From assembly GCA_944322785.1 (NCBI GenBank), contig CALUPW010000001.1, forward strand, positions 248,001 through 312,000: a stretch of 64,000 nt of DNA. Direction: 5' to 3'. The translations under genes were made by a program, and so were the position numbers. The notes below the pieces were generated by a model. It was given only the letters and a program-made list of their open reading frames with translations, did not search any database and was not told the DNA's origin. This document shows positions 25,480-34,243 of the stretch, one piece after another (positions within the stretch are counted from its first letter, which is position 1; each line of letters starts with the position of its first letter). The DNA comes from Candidatus Gastranaerophilales bacterium (lineage in GTDB: Bacteria > Cyanobacteriota > Vampirovibrionia > Gastranaerophilales > Gastranaerophilaceae).

Positions 25480-25678
25480 TTTTTTTGACTTCTGCTTCTG
25501 CAGCTTTTTGAGCGTTTTCACTCAACTCCTGCGCTTCTTTTTTCAATGTTTCTTTTGCATTTTTAAATTCATAAGCGGCACGACCGAGAGCTTTTGCAAG
25601 TTCAGGAATTCTTTTTGAACCGAAAAGAAGTAATATTACAACAATAATTAAAAATATTTCAGTAAATCCGATTGACAT
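25460..25678 (-). CDS. tatA: Sec-independent translocase TatA
   Basis: 72 residues: an N-terminal membrane helix (FTEIFLIIVVILLLF), the hinge FGSKRIPELAKALG, an amphipathic helix and a charged tail. There is no second TatA/TatB paralogue in the operon, so this is a minimal TatAC system of the kind known in Gram-positive and some other bacteria. It overlaps tatC. Confidence 0.93.
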   Translation of the reverse strand: MSIGFTEIFLIIVVILLLFGSKRIPELAKALGRAAYEFKNAKETLKKEAQELSENAQKAAEAEVKKNGTDGQ

Positions 25679-25727
25679 AAATTCTCCTATCTTTTTTATT
25701 AAAGTTATGTTGGATTCTGCAATTTTA

Positions 25728-27047
25728 TTATATCCGAGTTTGTTTGTTTATTGCAACTATTTCAATTGCATTAACAGGACAGATAATTTTGCAGGCGCCG
25801 CAGCCGATACAATTTTGCGGGTTGTAAACAGGCTTTTCTCCAAATTTATGAGAGATTGCACCTTTTGGACATATGTGTGCACAGAGTCCGCATTTGCTGC
25901 AAATATCATAATCAAATTTAACAAGTCCGATTCTGGTATTTTGTTTTTCCTCAAGTGTCATCTTTTTTATTGCACCTGTCGGGCAGACGTCCGAACAGTT
26001 TTTGCAGTCATACTGACATTTGCCGGAGGTATAATCAATATATACGGTTTCGTGTTCTTTGTCAGATTTTTTAAGAACTTTGCCTTTGCAATGTTCTACA
26101 CATAGCCCGCAGTTTGTGCATTTTTGTAAAAATTCTTCCTGAGAGGATGCCCCTGGCGGGAGGATGTATCTGTTTTTAATATTTTCTATTATGATTTTTG
26201 CAATATCTTTGCCTTTTGCAAAAATTCCGATTGCTGCAGCCGCAATTATACCTGTTGTTATAAACGTTCTTCTTGAAGGTTTGAATTCTATATTTTCTTT
26301 TTTATGTCCGTAAATAATTCCGTTTGCGGGACATTTTGCAACGCATCTCATACAGCGGATACATCTTTCGTTGTCAAGAGTCTTTTCTTTAGAATTTACA
26401 GCACCCGTCGGGCATTCTTTTTCGCACTGTCCGCAGCTTACACAGACTTCATCGGATATGTAAAGCTTTTTATATCCGAATTTTGCACAAAGCCCTAGAG
26501 CTGTTCCGACAGGGCAGATTGTTGTACAAAAAATTCTGTTTTTCCACAAAACAAGAGCGAGCAAAATTATAAACGGAATAAAAACAGTTACCGAAACATT
26601 TTTTATATTAAGAAATCCGCTCAAAATGTTTCCGAAGTTTGAATACGGTTCAAGAAACCTTAAGACGGCCGGAATTTTCAAAATTAAAAACGCAATTACA
26701 ATTGTAAAAATTGTATATCTTATATAATAAAAGTTTTTGGTTTTCCCGCTTTTTCTGTTAAAAATTCCGCCGATAATATCCTGCAGAATTCCAAAAGGGC
26801 AGACGGTGGAACAATAAAAACGTCCGAATAAAAATGCTATTGCAAAATGCAGCAATACAACAATAAGTGTTATGATTGAAAAATCCGAAATCCATTTGGC
26901 AACGGCAGGGCCGGGATTAAGTTCCATAATCGCCGTAAAGGGTTTGTAATCCGGCAAAAATGCAAGAATTGAAAGTATAAAAATAAGAGCGGCAAAAAAT
27001 ATTCTGATAATGTATGCTTTTTTATTACCACGGAATTTTTTAAACAT
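25728..27047 (-). CDS. Membrane polyferredoxin, NapH-like fused to Tat-type NapG-like part
   Basis: 439 residues. Residues 1-175 form about four membrane helices with two NapH/YccM motifs (YCSTVCPFG, FCTTICPVG). Two ferredoxin motifs follow (CVSCGQCEKECP, about 202; CIRCMRCVAKCP, about 229). An internal twin-arginine segment, PSRRTFITTG plus hydrophobic core (257-278), comes next. Four more Cys clusters complete the protein (CTNCGLCVEHC, CQYDCKNCSDVCP, CSKCGLCAHICP, CIGCGACKIICP). The arrangement implies electron transfer across the membrane, with the C-terminal half exported by Tat. Its start shares one base with the stop of the aldo/keto reductase gene. Confidence 0.85.
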   Translation of the reverse strand: MFKKFRGNKKAYIIRIFFAALIFILSILAFLPDYKPFTAIMELNPGPAVAKWISDFSIITLIVVLLHFAIAFLFGRFYCSTVCPFGILQDIIGGIFNRKSGKTKNFYYIRYTIFTIVIAFLILKIPAVLRFLEPYSNFGNILSGFLNIKNVSVTVFIPFIILLALVLWKNRIFCTTICPVGTALGLCAKFGYKKLYISDEVCVSCGQCEKECPTGAVNSKEKTLDNERCIRCMRCVAKCPANGIIYGHKKENIEFKPSRRTFITTGIIAAAAIGIFAKGKDIAKIIIENIKNRYILPPGASSQEEFLQKCTNCGLCVEHCKGKVLKKSDKEHETVYIDYTSGKCQYDCKNCSDVCPTGAIKKMTLEEKQNTRIGLVKFDYDICSKCGLCAHICPKGAISHKFGEKPVYNPQNCIGCGACKIICPVNAIEIVAINKQTRI

Positions 27048-28285
27048 TATGCCTGCTTAACTTTTTTGTATTCATTGTGAACTTTTTCCAGAAGAGTCGG
27101 AATGTCAAGCTGTTGAGGACATTTTGATTTACACAGACCGCATTTTATACATTTGTCTGCACGTTCGGACTCTTTTAATGCTTCGTAATGACTAATAAAG
27201 CTTGTTTTTTTATTTTCTCTGTTGTCATACATATATTGGTTGTATATTGAAAATATTCCGGCAATATTGACGCCTACAGGGCATTCACAATAACGGCATG
27301 ATGTACAGCCGATTGCAAGTTTTTTCAAATGTGCCGCAATCGCATTTGTATAAACTTCATCTTCTTCTTTTGAAAGCGGGGTTAAGTTTGTAAATGTTTT
27401 AATATTATCTTCAAGATGTTCGGGTTCTGTCATTCCGCTAAGCATTGTCAAAATGCCTTCTTTACCGGCGAGCCATCTGAAAGCCCAGGATGCTGTGCTT
27501 GCATTCGGGTTATATGTTTTCAAAATTTTTGTTGCTTCATCATTAAGATTTGCAAGAGCGCTTCCTCGAAGCGGTTCCATTATTACAATCGGAAGGTTTG
27601 CTTTTCGTGCGACGTTATATTGTTCCTCCCCACGGCAAGCTTTCCAGTCAAGTCTGTTCAATTGAAGCTGTACAAAATCCCAGCCTTTATGAAAATCAAT
27701 TATTTCCTGCAAAAGTTCCGGGGTGTCATGGTGTGAAAATCCTAAATATCTGATTTTGCCTTCCGCTCTCATCTTTTCAAGAAATGGGATTACATTATAT
27801 TTTTTTGTACTTTCCCAGTTCATTTTGTTTAAACAGTGGACAAGATAGAAGTCAAAGTATCCTGTTTTGCATCTTTTTAATTGCTCGTTAAAAATTTTCT
27901 CTACCTCGTCTTCTTTTTCAAGCATCATAACCGGCATTTTTGTTGTCAAATTATATGAACTTCTTTCATATTTCTTTAATGCTCTGCCCATTGCGGCCTC
28001 ACTGCCGCCACCCATGTACATGTATGCAGTGTCAAAATAATTTATGCCGGCAGTCAATGCCCGTTCAACCATTTTTTGGTTCAATGCCTCATCAATTGCA
28101 CCGTTTTCTAAAGTCGGAAGCCGCATGCAGCCGAATCCGAGTTTTGAAATTTCTAAATCTTTGAATTTTGTTGTGGAAATACCGTTTATAACTTCGGGTG
28201 TTACTGTTTTAAAGGTGCATCCGCTCAACAATACCGCACCGCCCGTAAATAATAAAGAATTCTTGATAAATTCACGTCTGTTCAT
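27047..28285 (-). CDS. Tat-exported lipoprotein aldo/keto reductase with 4Fe-4S domain
   Basis: 412 residues. The N-terminus has a Tat signal (NRREFIKNS, RR at 3-4) ending in a lipobox LLSGC (C23), so a Tat-exported lipoprotein is predicted. The aldo/keto reductase barrel (about 40-320) shows FDTAYMYMGGGSE, TTKMP (catalytic Lys) and FYLVHCL. The C-terminus has two cysteine clusters (CTSCRYCECP and CIKCGLCKSKCP). Reductases with this layout are widespread, but the lipoprotein Tat signal is less usual. Electrons could come from the adjacent polyferredoxin. First gene of the operon. Confidence 0.87.
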   Translation of the reverse strand: MNRREFIKNSLLFTGGAVLLSGCTFKTVTPEVINGISTTKFKDLEISKLGFGCMRLPTLENGAIDEALNQKMVERALTAGINYFDTAYMYMGGGSEAAMGRALKKYERSSYNLTTKMPVMMLEKEDEVEKIFNEQLKRCKTGYFDFYLVHCLNKMNWESTKKYNVIPFLEKMRAEGKIRYLGFSHHDTPELLQEIIDFHKGWDFVQLQLNRLDWKACRGEEQYNVARKANLPIVIMEPLRGSALANLNDEATKILKTYNPNASTASWAFRWLAGKEGILTMLSGMTEPEHLEDNIKTFTNLTPLSKEEDEVYTNAIAAHLKKLAIGCTSCRYCECPVGVNIAGIFSIYNQYMYDNRENKKTSFISHYEALKESERADKCIKCGLCKSKCPQQLDIPTLLEKVHNEYKKVKQA

Positions 28286-28329
28286 GTCTTCGCCGTTATT
28301 TTTACAATTTCCCCTCTCTTAATTTTATA

Positions 28330-28357
28330 ATAATACTTATAGTCCCTTTTAAGTCAA
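28330..28357 (-). promoter_or_regulatory. Promoter of the tat-redox operon
   Basis: On the minus strand: TTGACT (28,357-28,352), a 16-base spacer, TATTAT (28,335-28,330), about 45 bases before the reductase ATG. Confidence 0.6.
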
Positions 28358-28377
28358 GTTTTTATTTTAATTTAATC

Positions 28378-28408
28378 TTGACAGGTTGTTTCATTTTGAG
28401 GATAAAAT
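28378..28408 (+). promoter_or_regulatory. Sigma70-type promoter
   Basis: A perfect TTGACA (28,378-28,383), 17 bases, then GATAAAAT (28,401-28,408). The layout is the same as at 3,359. It faces away from the tat operon promoter 20 bases apart. Confidence 0.7.
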
Positions 28409-28426
28409 TTAAAAGGATATGATGTT

Positions 28427-29710
28427 ATGGATTATCAGTCCCGTTTAAACATTACATATAAACCTCAAACTTTCAGAGGAAGTTTTTATAACGCAACCGC
28501 ATTTATCCAATCCCATACTTTGTTGAATCGGGGATTGACCAATATCGGCGGCTGTGCAATCCCGCATGCAATTATGTCCAATACAAAAGAGGAAGCTCTC
28601 GAACGTATAGGAATGTCAGCATTGACAGTTTCTTTTGCTTTTATTATGCCTTTATTTCTGCTACCGAAATATAACAGGTATTTCCTTTCAAAAAACGGAA
28701 TAGTTAAAAATTTTCAAAATAATGAAAAGAAAATTATTCAGGTATCAAAAGAATATTTAACAGGAGATGCTGTTAAAATGATTGACGGAATAAAAAAGTC
28801 CGCAAAACAGTTTAATGCGGAAAAGGATTTTGAAAATATTTTATCACGTTTTAAAGGGCGGGAAGAAGAACTTCGTAAAAAACTTTTAAAAGCCCATGAA
28901 GGAATTTTGCGTTCGGATTTTATGTCGACCGGACTTCTTATGGGAAGTATTCCGTGGATTGCGACAGAAATTACAGAATTGAAAACCGGTCGTAAAGGTT
29001 TTTCCGCAACTTTTGATATGTTGGAAGAAAAAAACGTTCCAAAACAGGGAAATCATAAAGATAAACTTAACAGGATTATCGGGACACTTTTATTTGCCTT
29101 AATTCCGGGAGTTATAATTTCAAAAGTGGTGACTTCTGGTTTGAACGGTAAAAGTTTAAATTTTATCAAGAAAAATGCAGAAAATTTTAACTATACATCG
29201 GGCGTCAGTATGTCCAAAACCGTTAATGCATTAAAGTGGGCATTTACAGGGTTCCTTGCCAAATTGCCGTCATCACGTGACAAATATGAACTTCGGGACA
29301 GAGCAGCACGAGAGGGCGGAACTTTTATTATGTTTTTCGGCGGTGATTTTTTAATCAACAATACTTTAGGGCGTTTGTCCGACAGATATCTCGGGACAAA
29401 AATTATGAAAACTGATGGGGATAAAAATGCAGGATTTTTCAAAAAATTCACCTATCCAATCAGAAATTTCCGCAAAATTGACGGCATGAAAAATGTTTCG
29501 ACGGATGTGATAAAAAAAACAAAAAATATCGGTGCATTTTTATACTGGGTTTCATTAATAAGCAACATGGCTATTTTAGGGTTTACCCTGCCCCATTTTT
29601 TAAATAAAATGTTGAAAAATTCTATTGAAAAAGATAAATTAAAAAATCATCTGCCGATTAAAAATCAAATCAGTTTCGAAGGATGGATAAACAAAAAACG
29701 GTCTTTATAA
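28427..29710 (+). CDS. Lineage-specific multi-pass membrane protein
   Basis: 427 residues; AAAAGGA precedes the ATG. The N-terminus has YKPQTFRGSFYNATAF, again with the F-x-G signature. At least four hydrophobic segments follow (about 62-82, 205-228, 300-315, 370-395), separated by Lys-rich loops. No transporter or enzyme motif is recognised. Its TAA stop lies inside the terminator hairpin. Probably an inner-membrane protein of unknown role specific to this lineage. Confidence 0.65.
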   Translation: MDYQSRLNITYKPQTFRGSFYNATAFIQSHTLLNRGLTNIGGCAIPHAIMSNTKEEALERIGMSALTVSFAFIMPLFLLPKYNRYFLSKNGIVKNFQNNEKKIIQVSKEYLTGDAVKMIDGIKKSAKQFNAEKDFENILSRFKGREEELRKKLLKAHEGILRSDFMSTGLLMGSIPWIATEITELKTGRKGFSATFDMLEEKNVPKQGNHKDKLNRIIGTLLFALIPGVIISKVVTSGLNGKSLNFIKKNAENFNYTSGVSMSKTVNALKWAFTGFLAKLPSSRDKYELRDRAAREGGTFIMFFGGDFLINNTLGRLSDRYLGTKIMKTDGDKNAGFFKKFTYPIRNFRKIDGMKNVSTDVIKKTKNIGAFLYWVSLISNMAILGFTLPHFLNKMLKNSIEKDKLKNHLPIKNQISFEGWINKKRSL

Positions 29711-29722
29711 AGACCGTTTTTT
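29693..29722. terminator. Terminator overlapping a stop codon
   Basis: A 14-bp perfect stem, AAAAAACGGTCTTT (29,693-29,706) and AAAGACCGTTTTTT (29,709-29,722). The last codons and the TAA (29,708-29,710) of the upstream gene are within it. It can act on both strands. Confidence 0.9.
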
Positions 29723-29769
29723 ATATATCTGGTTTTGCATTGAAATTCTGTTTAAAATGCAGGCGGAAC

Positions 29770-30363
29770 CTATTTAAGAGTTTTAGAGAGCCACTCTGTT
29801 ATTTGTTCATCTGTTTTATTGTCGCCTCTTTCATAAACTTCAAAACCCTCAAGAACTTTTGCCTCAGGAGCCAGTTTTGCCATATCGGTGAATGTTGATG
29901 ATGCACCGCCGCCTCCGTGTGTACAGAACGGAATTATAGTTTTGCCGCCGGTATTGTTTTCTTTAAGAAAAGTCTTGACCGGAGATGCCATTGTGTACCA
30001 CCAGACAGGTGTTCCAAGAATTATAACATCATACTTTTCAATACCGGAAACTTTTTCCTTAAGCTCCGGATAAAAGTCAGCCTGTTTTTCTTTTTTTGCC
30101 TGTTCAACTACCGTATTGTAATTTTGCGGGTATGGTGTTGAAGGTTCAATTTTAAATAAATCTCCGCCCGTTTTCGCCTGAATTTTCTTTGCAATAAATT
30201 CGGTATTGCCTGAATGTGAAAAATAGGCAATTAAAATGTTTTTATCACTCATAACAGCTCCTTCCTTTTGTGAAGATTGTGCAAATGTGTAAGTCAACCA
30301 TCCTGCCGCTGCCAGAATTATAACAGCAGGGATAATAAAAAACAGTTTATTAAATTTTTTCAT
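29770..30363 (-). CDS. Membrane-anchored flavodoxin
   Basis: 197 residues. An N-terminal membrane anchor (about 7-28) is followed by a flavodoxin domain. The FMN phosphate loop is FSHSGNTEFIAKKI (about 49-62), with aromatic isoalloxazine loops at TPVWWYTMASP and CTHGGGGASST. It is an electron carrier or quinone/flavin reductase of the Flavodoxin_4 type, likely displayed on the outer face of the inner membrane. GAGG precedes the ATG. It may serve redox chains of the nearby Tat-exported proteins, but that link rests only on location. Confidence 0.85.
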   Translation of the reverse strand: MKKFNKLFFIIPAVIILAAAGWLTYTFAQSSQKEGAVMSDKNILIAYFSHSGNTEFIAKKIQAKTGGDLFKIEPSTPYPQNYNTVVEQAKKEKQADFYPELKEKVSGIEKYDVIILGTPVWWYTMASPVKTFLKENNTGGKTIIPFCTHGGGGASSTFTDMAKLAPEAKVLEGFEVYERGDNKTDEQITEWLSKTLK

Positions 30364-30489
30364 TTTCCAACCTCGTTAGTTTTTGTTAAATTCTCATTAT
30401 TAAATTTGGCGAGATAATGATTGTGTAAAAAATATTTATTATTATAACACTGGGTACGGGTAATTCGTCAACCCCTGATTTATTGAAAA

Positions 30490-31038
30490 TTATACAGCAG
30501 AGCTTTTTGCGGGAATAAAAAATGAGGCGGTATCGACTCCTTCAAGTTCAAGAAGTTTGATTTTGGTATCAATACCGCCTGCGTATCCGGTCAAATTGCC
30601 GTTGGCACCTATTACTCTGTGACAGGGAATTATAATTGAAATCGGATTGTGTCCGACAGCGCCTCCGACAGCCTGCGGTGAAATTTTTTGTATATTTCTT
30701 TTTCGGGCGAGAATGTTCGCAATCTCACCATAGGTAGTTACTTCACCGTATGGTATATGGCATAAAATTTCCCATACGGATTTTCTAAAATCACTGCCTT
30801 CGGGTTTTAGGGGAAGTTCTGAAATAAGTGGTTTCTCTTTTGCAAAATACCTGTCAAGCCAGTCTTTTGTATTTTTAAAAACAGGAAGATTATCTTGAAT
30901 TGCCGGTGATTTTGAAATCGTTGATCCGAAATATTTTTGTCCTTCAAGCCATACTCCCGTAATATTTTCACCATCGCTTGCAAGTGTTGTTTGGCCTAAC
31001 TGTGTTTTATATTTTGTGATAAACATAATTTTCTCCAT
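30490..31038 (-). CDS. ogt: Methylated-DNA--protein-cysteine methyltransferase
   Basis: A suicide repair protein removing methyl groups from O6-methylguanine. The active site is IIPCHRVIG, preceded by the helix-turn-helix and arginine-finger region IPYGEVTTYGEIANILA. The NLTGYAGG loop follows. Two starts compete. The ATG at 31,038 lies exactly six bases after an extended -10 (TGC-TATTAT) and would be leaderless (182 residues). The ATG at 31,026 has GGAG upstream (178 residues). I prefer 31,038 but cannot exclude the shorter one. No Ada regulatory domain is fused. Confidence 0.9.
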   Translation of the reverse strand: MEKIMFITKYKTQLGQTTLASDGENITGVWLEGQKYFGSTISKSPAIQDNLPVFKNTKDWLDRYFAKEKPLISELPLKPEGSDFRKSVWEILCHIPYGEVTTYGEIANILARKRNIQKISPQAVGGAVGHNPISIIIPCHRVIGANGNLTGYAGGIDTKIKLLELEGVDTASFFIPAKSSAV

Positions 31039-31084
31039 TTTATTATAATAGCACTTCAAAAAATAAAAATGTCATCAATAAATT

Positions 31085-31144
31085 AGAGTAAGGTAAGATA
31101 TTTTAAATTAATTAAAATTTAAAATTCTGTCTTACTCTTTTTTT
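31085..31144 (+). terminator. Terminator-like hairpin with no upstream gene
   Basis: AGAGTAAG (31,085-31,092) pairs with CTTACTCT (31,131-31,138) around an AT-rich 38-base loop, followed by TTTTTTA. No plus-strand gene ends here, so either a short untranslated RNA ends at this point or it is a relic. Confidence 0.45.
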
Positions 31145-31238
31145 ATAACAATAATCCGGAAAGGCGGTGAGATTTATGGAAAAATAATAAAAATATAATA
31201 AAAACCTTTGTTTTTGGAGATATTTTTAAACTTGAATA

Positions 31239-31268
31239 TTGACGGCATTAAGAAGTAAATGGTAAAAT
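31239..31268 (+). promoter_or_regulatory. Sigma70-type promoter
   Basis: TTGACG (31,239-31,244), an 18-base spacer ending in TGG (extended -10), TAAAAT (31,263-31,268). It lies 24 bases before the ATG at 31,292. Confidence 0.65.
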
Positions 31269-31291
31269 AGACAGGTGGTTAAAATAGGGAA

Positions 31292-31795
31292 ATGCGTCAG
31301 ATGAAAAGACTCCTGATCTTGGTTATAACAATAATGATTTTAGCGCAAACGGCATTAGCATTCGGCACATACCGTACGCTTGATTTTTCAAACGGAGAAT
31401 CAGAGAAACAGGCAGGCAAAATTCTATATGAATATGTATTGAAAGAATTAAATAAAACGCCGGAAGAAGCAAAAGATTTTGCACGAATAGAACCTGAAAC
31501 AGTAAAAGCCTTTGAAGTTGACCTGAATGATGACGGAGAAAAAGAGATTGTAGGTATTGTGTATTCAACATTTTACCTTGGAACTGCCGGATATTCCTTG
31601 TTTATTTTACAAAAACAACAGAGCGGGTATAAAGATATATCCATTTTAGTGTTTGAGCCGCAGAAAAAGGTCTATATTTTGAAAAACAAAACAAACGGAT
31701 ATCATTATATAAAGCTTTCAGGCTCAAACCACAATTGTGTACAATATGTGGCAAAGTATAAAGATGGTATGTACCAGTGGTCATACAAACAATAA
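31292..31795 (+). CDS. Secreted protein with a calcium-loop-like motif, unknown
   Basis: 167 residues. A signal peptide (1-25, core LLILVITIMILAQTALA) is followed by a small domain containing DLNDDGEKEIVG. This Asp-rich loop, like an FG-GAP or EF-hand calcium loop, is followed by beta strands. The start may be the ATG at 31,292 or the one three codons later. Likely periplasmic. No family is recognised. Confidence 0.65.
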   Translation: MRQMKRLLILVITIMILAQTALAFGTYRTLDFSNGESEKQAGKILYEYVLKELNKTPEEAKDFARIEPETVKAFEVDLNDDGEKEIVGIVYSTFYLGTAGYSLFILQKQQSGYKDISILVFEPQKKVYILKNKTNGYHYIKLSGSNHNCVQYVAKYKDGMYQWSYKQ

Positions 31796-31903
31796 GTTTA
31801 AATAATAAACATTGTCATTGAGTAGAAATATAGATAGCATAAGCAAACGGGTATCGCGGACAGTACCTGAATTTTGCAATGAAAACAAGAAAGGGAACAT
31901 TTT

Positions 31904-32893
31904 ATGGGAAAAACACTAGACGATTTTTTTGAAGCACTTGGACAAAGAGAATCAAGCGGAAACTATAAAGCTGTGAATTCGGTTGGATTTATTGGAAAAT
32001 ACCAGATGGGTGAAGCAGCCATGGTTGATGCAGGTTATTATAAACCGAAACCAAATGGTAATTATAATAACAAATGGGATGGACAATTTACAGGAAAAGA
32101 TGGTGTTTATAGTGTCGAAGATTTTTTAAGTAGCCCTCAAGCTCAGGAACATGCACAACGCATATATAAACAACGTCAATGGGGATATATAAAACCTTAT
32201 GCATTAACATATGATGGAAAAATAATAAATGGCATTCAAATCACTCAATCAGGCATGTTAGCTGCAGCTCATTTACTTGGACAGGAAAACTTGAAAAAAT
32301 ATCTTCAAAGTAACGGGAAGTATATTCCTAAGGATGGTTATGGAACAAGTATAGAAGAATATTTAAAGAAATTTGGCGGGTATGATGTATCTGAAATAAC
32401 AGGGCTAAAAAGTGACAGCACCGTTCATGTACAGCCACAAACAGCCAAACCTGTAACTCCTACTCAGCCTTCACAGTTATTTAAAGTTGGAATTGAGATG
32501 AATGTAGACCAAAACGGCAACCACATCTTCACCCCTCAGGAAATAGGCGAAATGACACCTGATGAATTTTACAAGAACCTTCCGATTATAGAACAGCAAT
32601 TAAAAGATGGTTTAATAAAACCTCAAAAACAAGAAGTAGACTATTCCGGCTACCTAAATCCCGCAACGGGCGACGGCAAAATCTTTTCACGAGAAGCAAT
32701 TTCTCAAATGACGGGCGATGAATACACCAACAATGAATCAGCAATAATGGCGCAGTTAAAGAGTATCGGAATACCTTATGAATCAGACCTGGAACTTGCA
32801 AGTATGCGAGGCGGGCTTGTTTACGTAAGACCTTATACACGTAGCGACGGCACAGAAGTCCGGGGTTACTGGCGCTCTGCACAATCAGTATAA
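31904..32893 (+). CDS. Phage-type lysozyme/transglycosylase-like protein
   Basis: 329 residues without a signal peptide. The N-terminal 165 residues have the soluble transglycosylase/lysozyme look (ALGQRESSGNYKAVNS, with candidate catalytic Glu 15, then GFIGKYQMGEAAM). A Thr/Pro/Gln linker (about 175-190) leads to two related modules (FTPQEIGEMTPDEFYKN and FSREAISQMTGDEYTNN). The end is GLVYVRPYTRSDGTEVRGYW, a tail seen in many surface-delivered proteins. A strong AAGAAAGGG site precedes the ATG. An endolysin or tail-associated wall hydrolase is plausible. Confidence 0.65.
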   Translation: MGKTLDDFFEALGQRESSGNYKAVNSVGFIGKYQMGEAAMVDAGYYKPKPNGNYNNKWDGQFTGKDGVYSVEDFLSSPQAQEHAQRIYKQRQWGYIKPYALTYDGKIINGIQITQSGMLAAAHLLGQENLKKYLQSNGKYIPKDGYGTSIEEYLKKFGGYDVSEITGLKSDSTVHVQPQTAKPVTPTQPSQLFKVGIEMNVDQNGNHIFTPQEIGEMTPDEFYKNLPIIEQQLKDGLIKPQKQEVDYSGYLNPATGDGKIFSREAISQMTGDEYTNNESAIMAQLKSIGIPYESDLELASMRGGLVYVRPYTRSDGTEVRGYWRSAQSV

Positions 32894-33082
32894 AATTAAG
32901 CAGGCGGTCGAACAGGCTTGCAATCCGCATCTTGGATTTTCTCCACGCTTGAATAGTTTCGCCTTTAAGCCTGACGGTTAAGCCGGCTCATATTCTCGCT
33001 TTCTGACTAACTCGCTTGCGCTAATATCGTTCGTCTGCAAATCCGCTCGAACGCAATGTGCGTCCTCATCGCTATCCATAAC

Positions 33083-33121
33083 AAATAAGACAGGATAGGT
33101 TATTACCATCCTGTCTTATTT
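33083..33121 (+). terminator. Intrinsic terminator-like hairpin
   Basis: AAATAAGACAGGAT (33,083-33,096) pairs perfectly with ATCCTGTCTTATTT (33,108-33,121) around an 11-base loop. Confidence 0.8.
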
Positions 33122-33133
33122 ACCACAGAATTT

Positions 33134-33171
33134 ACGAGTTCAGAACTTGGTTATTAGAAAATGTGGCATAA
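33134..33171 (+). repeat. 38-bp direct repeat, left copy
   Basis: Begins ACGAGTTCAGAACTTGG and ends GGCATAA. It is about 80 percent identical to the copy at 34,244-34,281. The differences are scattered and mostly transitions. The two copies flank the HEPN gene. Confidence 0.75.
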
Positions 33172-33221
33172 ATTTGAATACTTTTGAACTATAATGAATT
33201 AGTAATTATGGAGTACCATTA

Positions 33222-34217
33222 ATGAAAGCATATATTGTTTTGCCTATTTATAATGTTTCAGTTGATAGCGATGTCCTTAATACCGAACTTCTTGATGGTT
33301 ATAAAATAATTTCTAACAAAATATTTTTTGAAGAGTACAAGTCTAAAGTAATAACTAATGAACATACTGCTTTTGTTCGTTGGCTTGAAGAAGATATTGA
33401 AATTCCTAAGGCAGGTATGATGGTAACACGTCCATTGGCTCAATATCTGATTATCAAAGAATATGAAATAGAACATGATTATGACAATACGGTCTTCACC
33501 AATTTTCAGAATTTAGAAAGAGGATTATTGAATCATTTGTTATTAGCATTAAGATTAACTCAAAAGGGAAGATGTCAAGTTAATCGTTGTTATCAATTTA
33601 CAGCAAATACCCAAGGGACTATCGCCATTGATTTTTCAACGAATCTTGAATGTATGTATGGTTGGTTATCCACAGATGAAGCACTATATGAGGATATTTA
33701 TGAATTTACCTCTGAAACCATCAAAAAATTAAAAGAAACTTGCCTTATAGTTCGTCCTTATTCTACTGAAGCTATTGTTCCTATTGGTTATTTTATGCAG
33801 TACTACAATACTACAAGCACTTACGACAGAATTGTAAAATTAGCCATTGTGCTTGAAAGTTCTGTGCTTGCAGGTCTTGAACAGGAGTTAAACTATAGAT
33901 TAAAATTAAGAGCTTCAGCCTTCCTGAAACACGATTGCAGAAAAATGTTAGATATTCTTTATCAGTTGAGAAGTTGCATTGTTCATAATGGATATATTAA
34001 AAAAGATTGTTTTGATACGTTAAAGAAATTTCTAAAGGATAAAGATTGTTCTGATACTAAAGCTCTTTTTGTGTTTATAAAGGATTATATAGAACCTTTG
34101 GTGAGAGAAATCTTATATAAAGCTTTTGAAGAATTTGCACGGCATGAAAAAGTAAACAATTTTAATCAACTTTTTTCTAACGTTGACAATAAAATATTTG
34201 AGTATTTGATTAATTAG
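33222..34217 (+). CDS. HEPN-domain (Apea-like) protein, putative defence RNase
   Basis: 331 residues. The C-terminal region (about 200-300) matches the Apea-like HEPN pattern: a long helix KLAIVLESSVLAGLEQELNY, then YRLKLRASAFL, and LYQLRSCIVHNG, where R250-x4-H255 is the HEPN catalytic motif. HEPN proteins of this type are metal-independent RNases common in anti-phage systems. The N-terminal 180 residues are not recognised and may sense or bind a trigger. GGAG precedes the ATG. It sits alone between two 38-bp repeats, next to another unknown gene, at the start of a defence-rich island. Confidence 0.7.
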   Translation: MKAYIVLPIYNVSVDSDVLNTELLDGYKIISNKIFFEEYKSKVITNEHTAFVRWLEEDIEIPKAGMMVTRPLAQYLIIKEYEIEHDYDNTVFTNFQNLERGLLNHLLLALRLTQKGRCQVNRCYQFTANTQGTIAIDFSTNLECMYGWLSTDEALYEDIYEFTSETIKKLKETCLIVRPYSTEAIVPIGYFMQYYNTTSTYDRIVKLAIVLESSVLAGLEQELNYRLKLRASAFLKHDCRKMLDILYQLRSCIVHNGYIKKDCFDTLKKFLKDKDCSDTKALFVFIKDYIEPLVREILYKAFEEFARHEKVNNFNQLFSNVDNKIFEYLIN

Positions 34218-34243
34218 CATAAAGTGGGATTCCTACTAAATTG

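Larger units (their letters stand above)
32894..33221. other. Intergenic region at the backbone/island boundary
   Basis: 328 bases without a credible gene. It holds a terminator (33,083), the first 38-bp repeat (33,134) and a TATAAT box (33,190-33,195) for the HEPN gene. The part from 32,930 to 33,080 is richer in GC than its surroundings, with short inverted repeats and no coding signal. It may mark an insertion scar. Confidence 0.5.

Noticed and set aside
25728-26105. Plus-strand frame overlapping the polyferredoxin gene
   Set aside because: Shadow of the Cys-rich minus-strand gene, with no independent signals.
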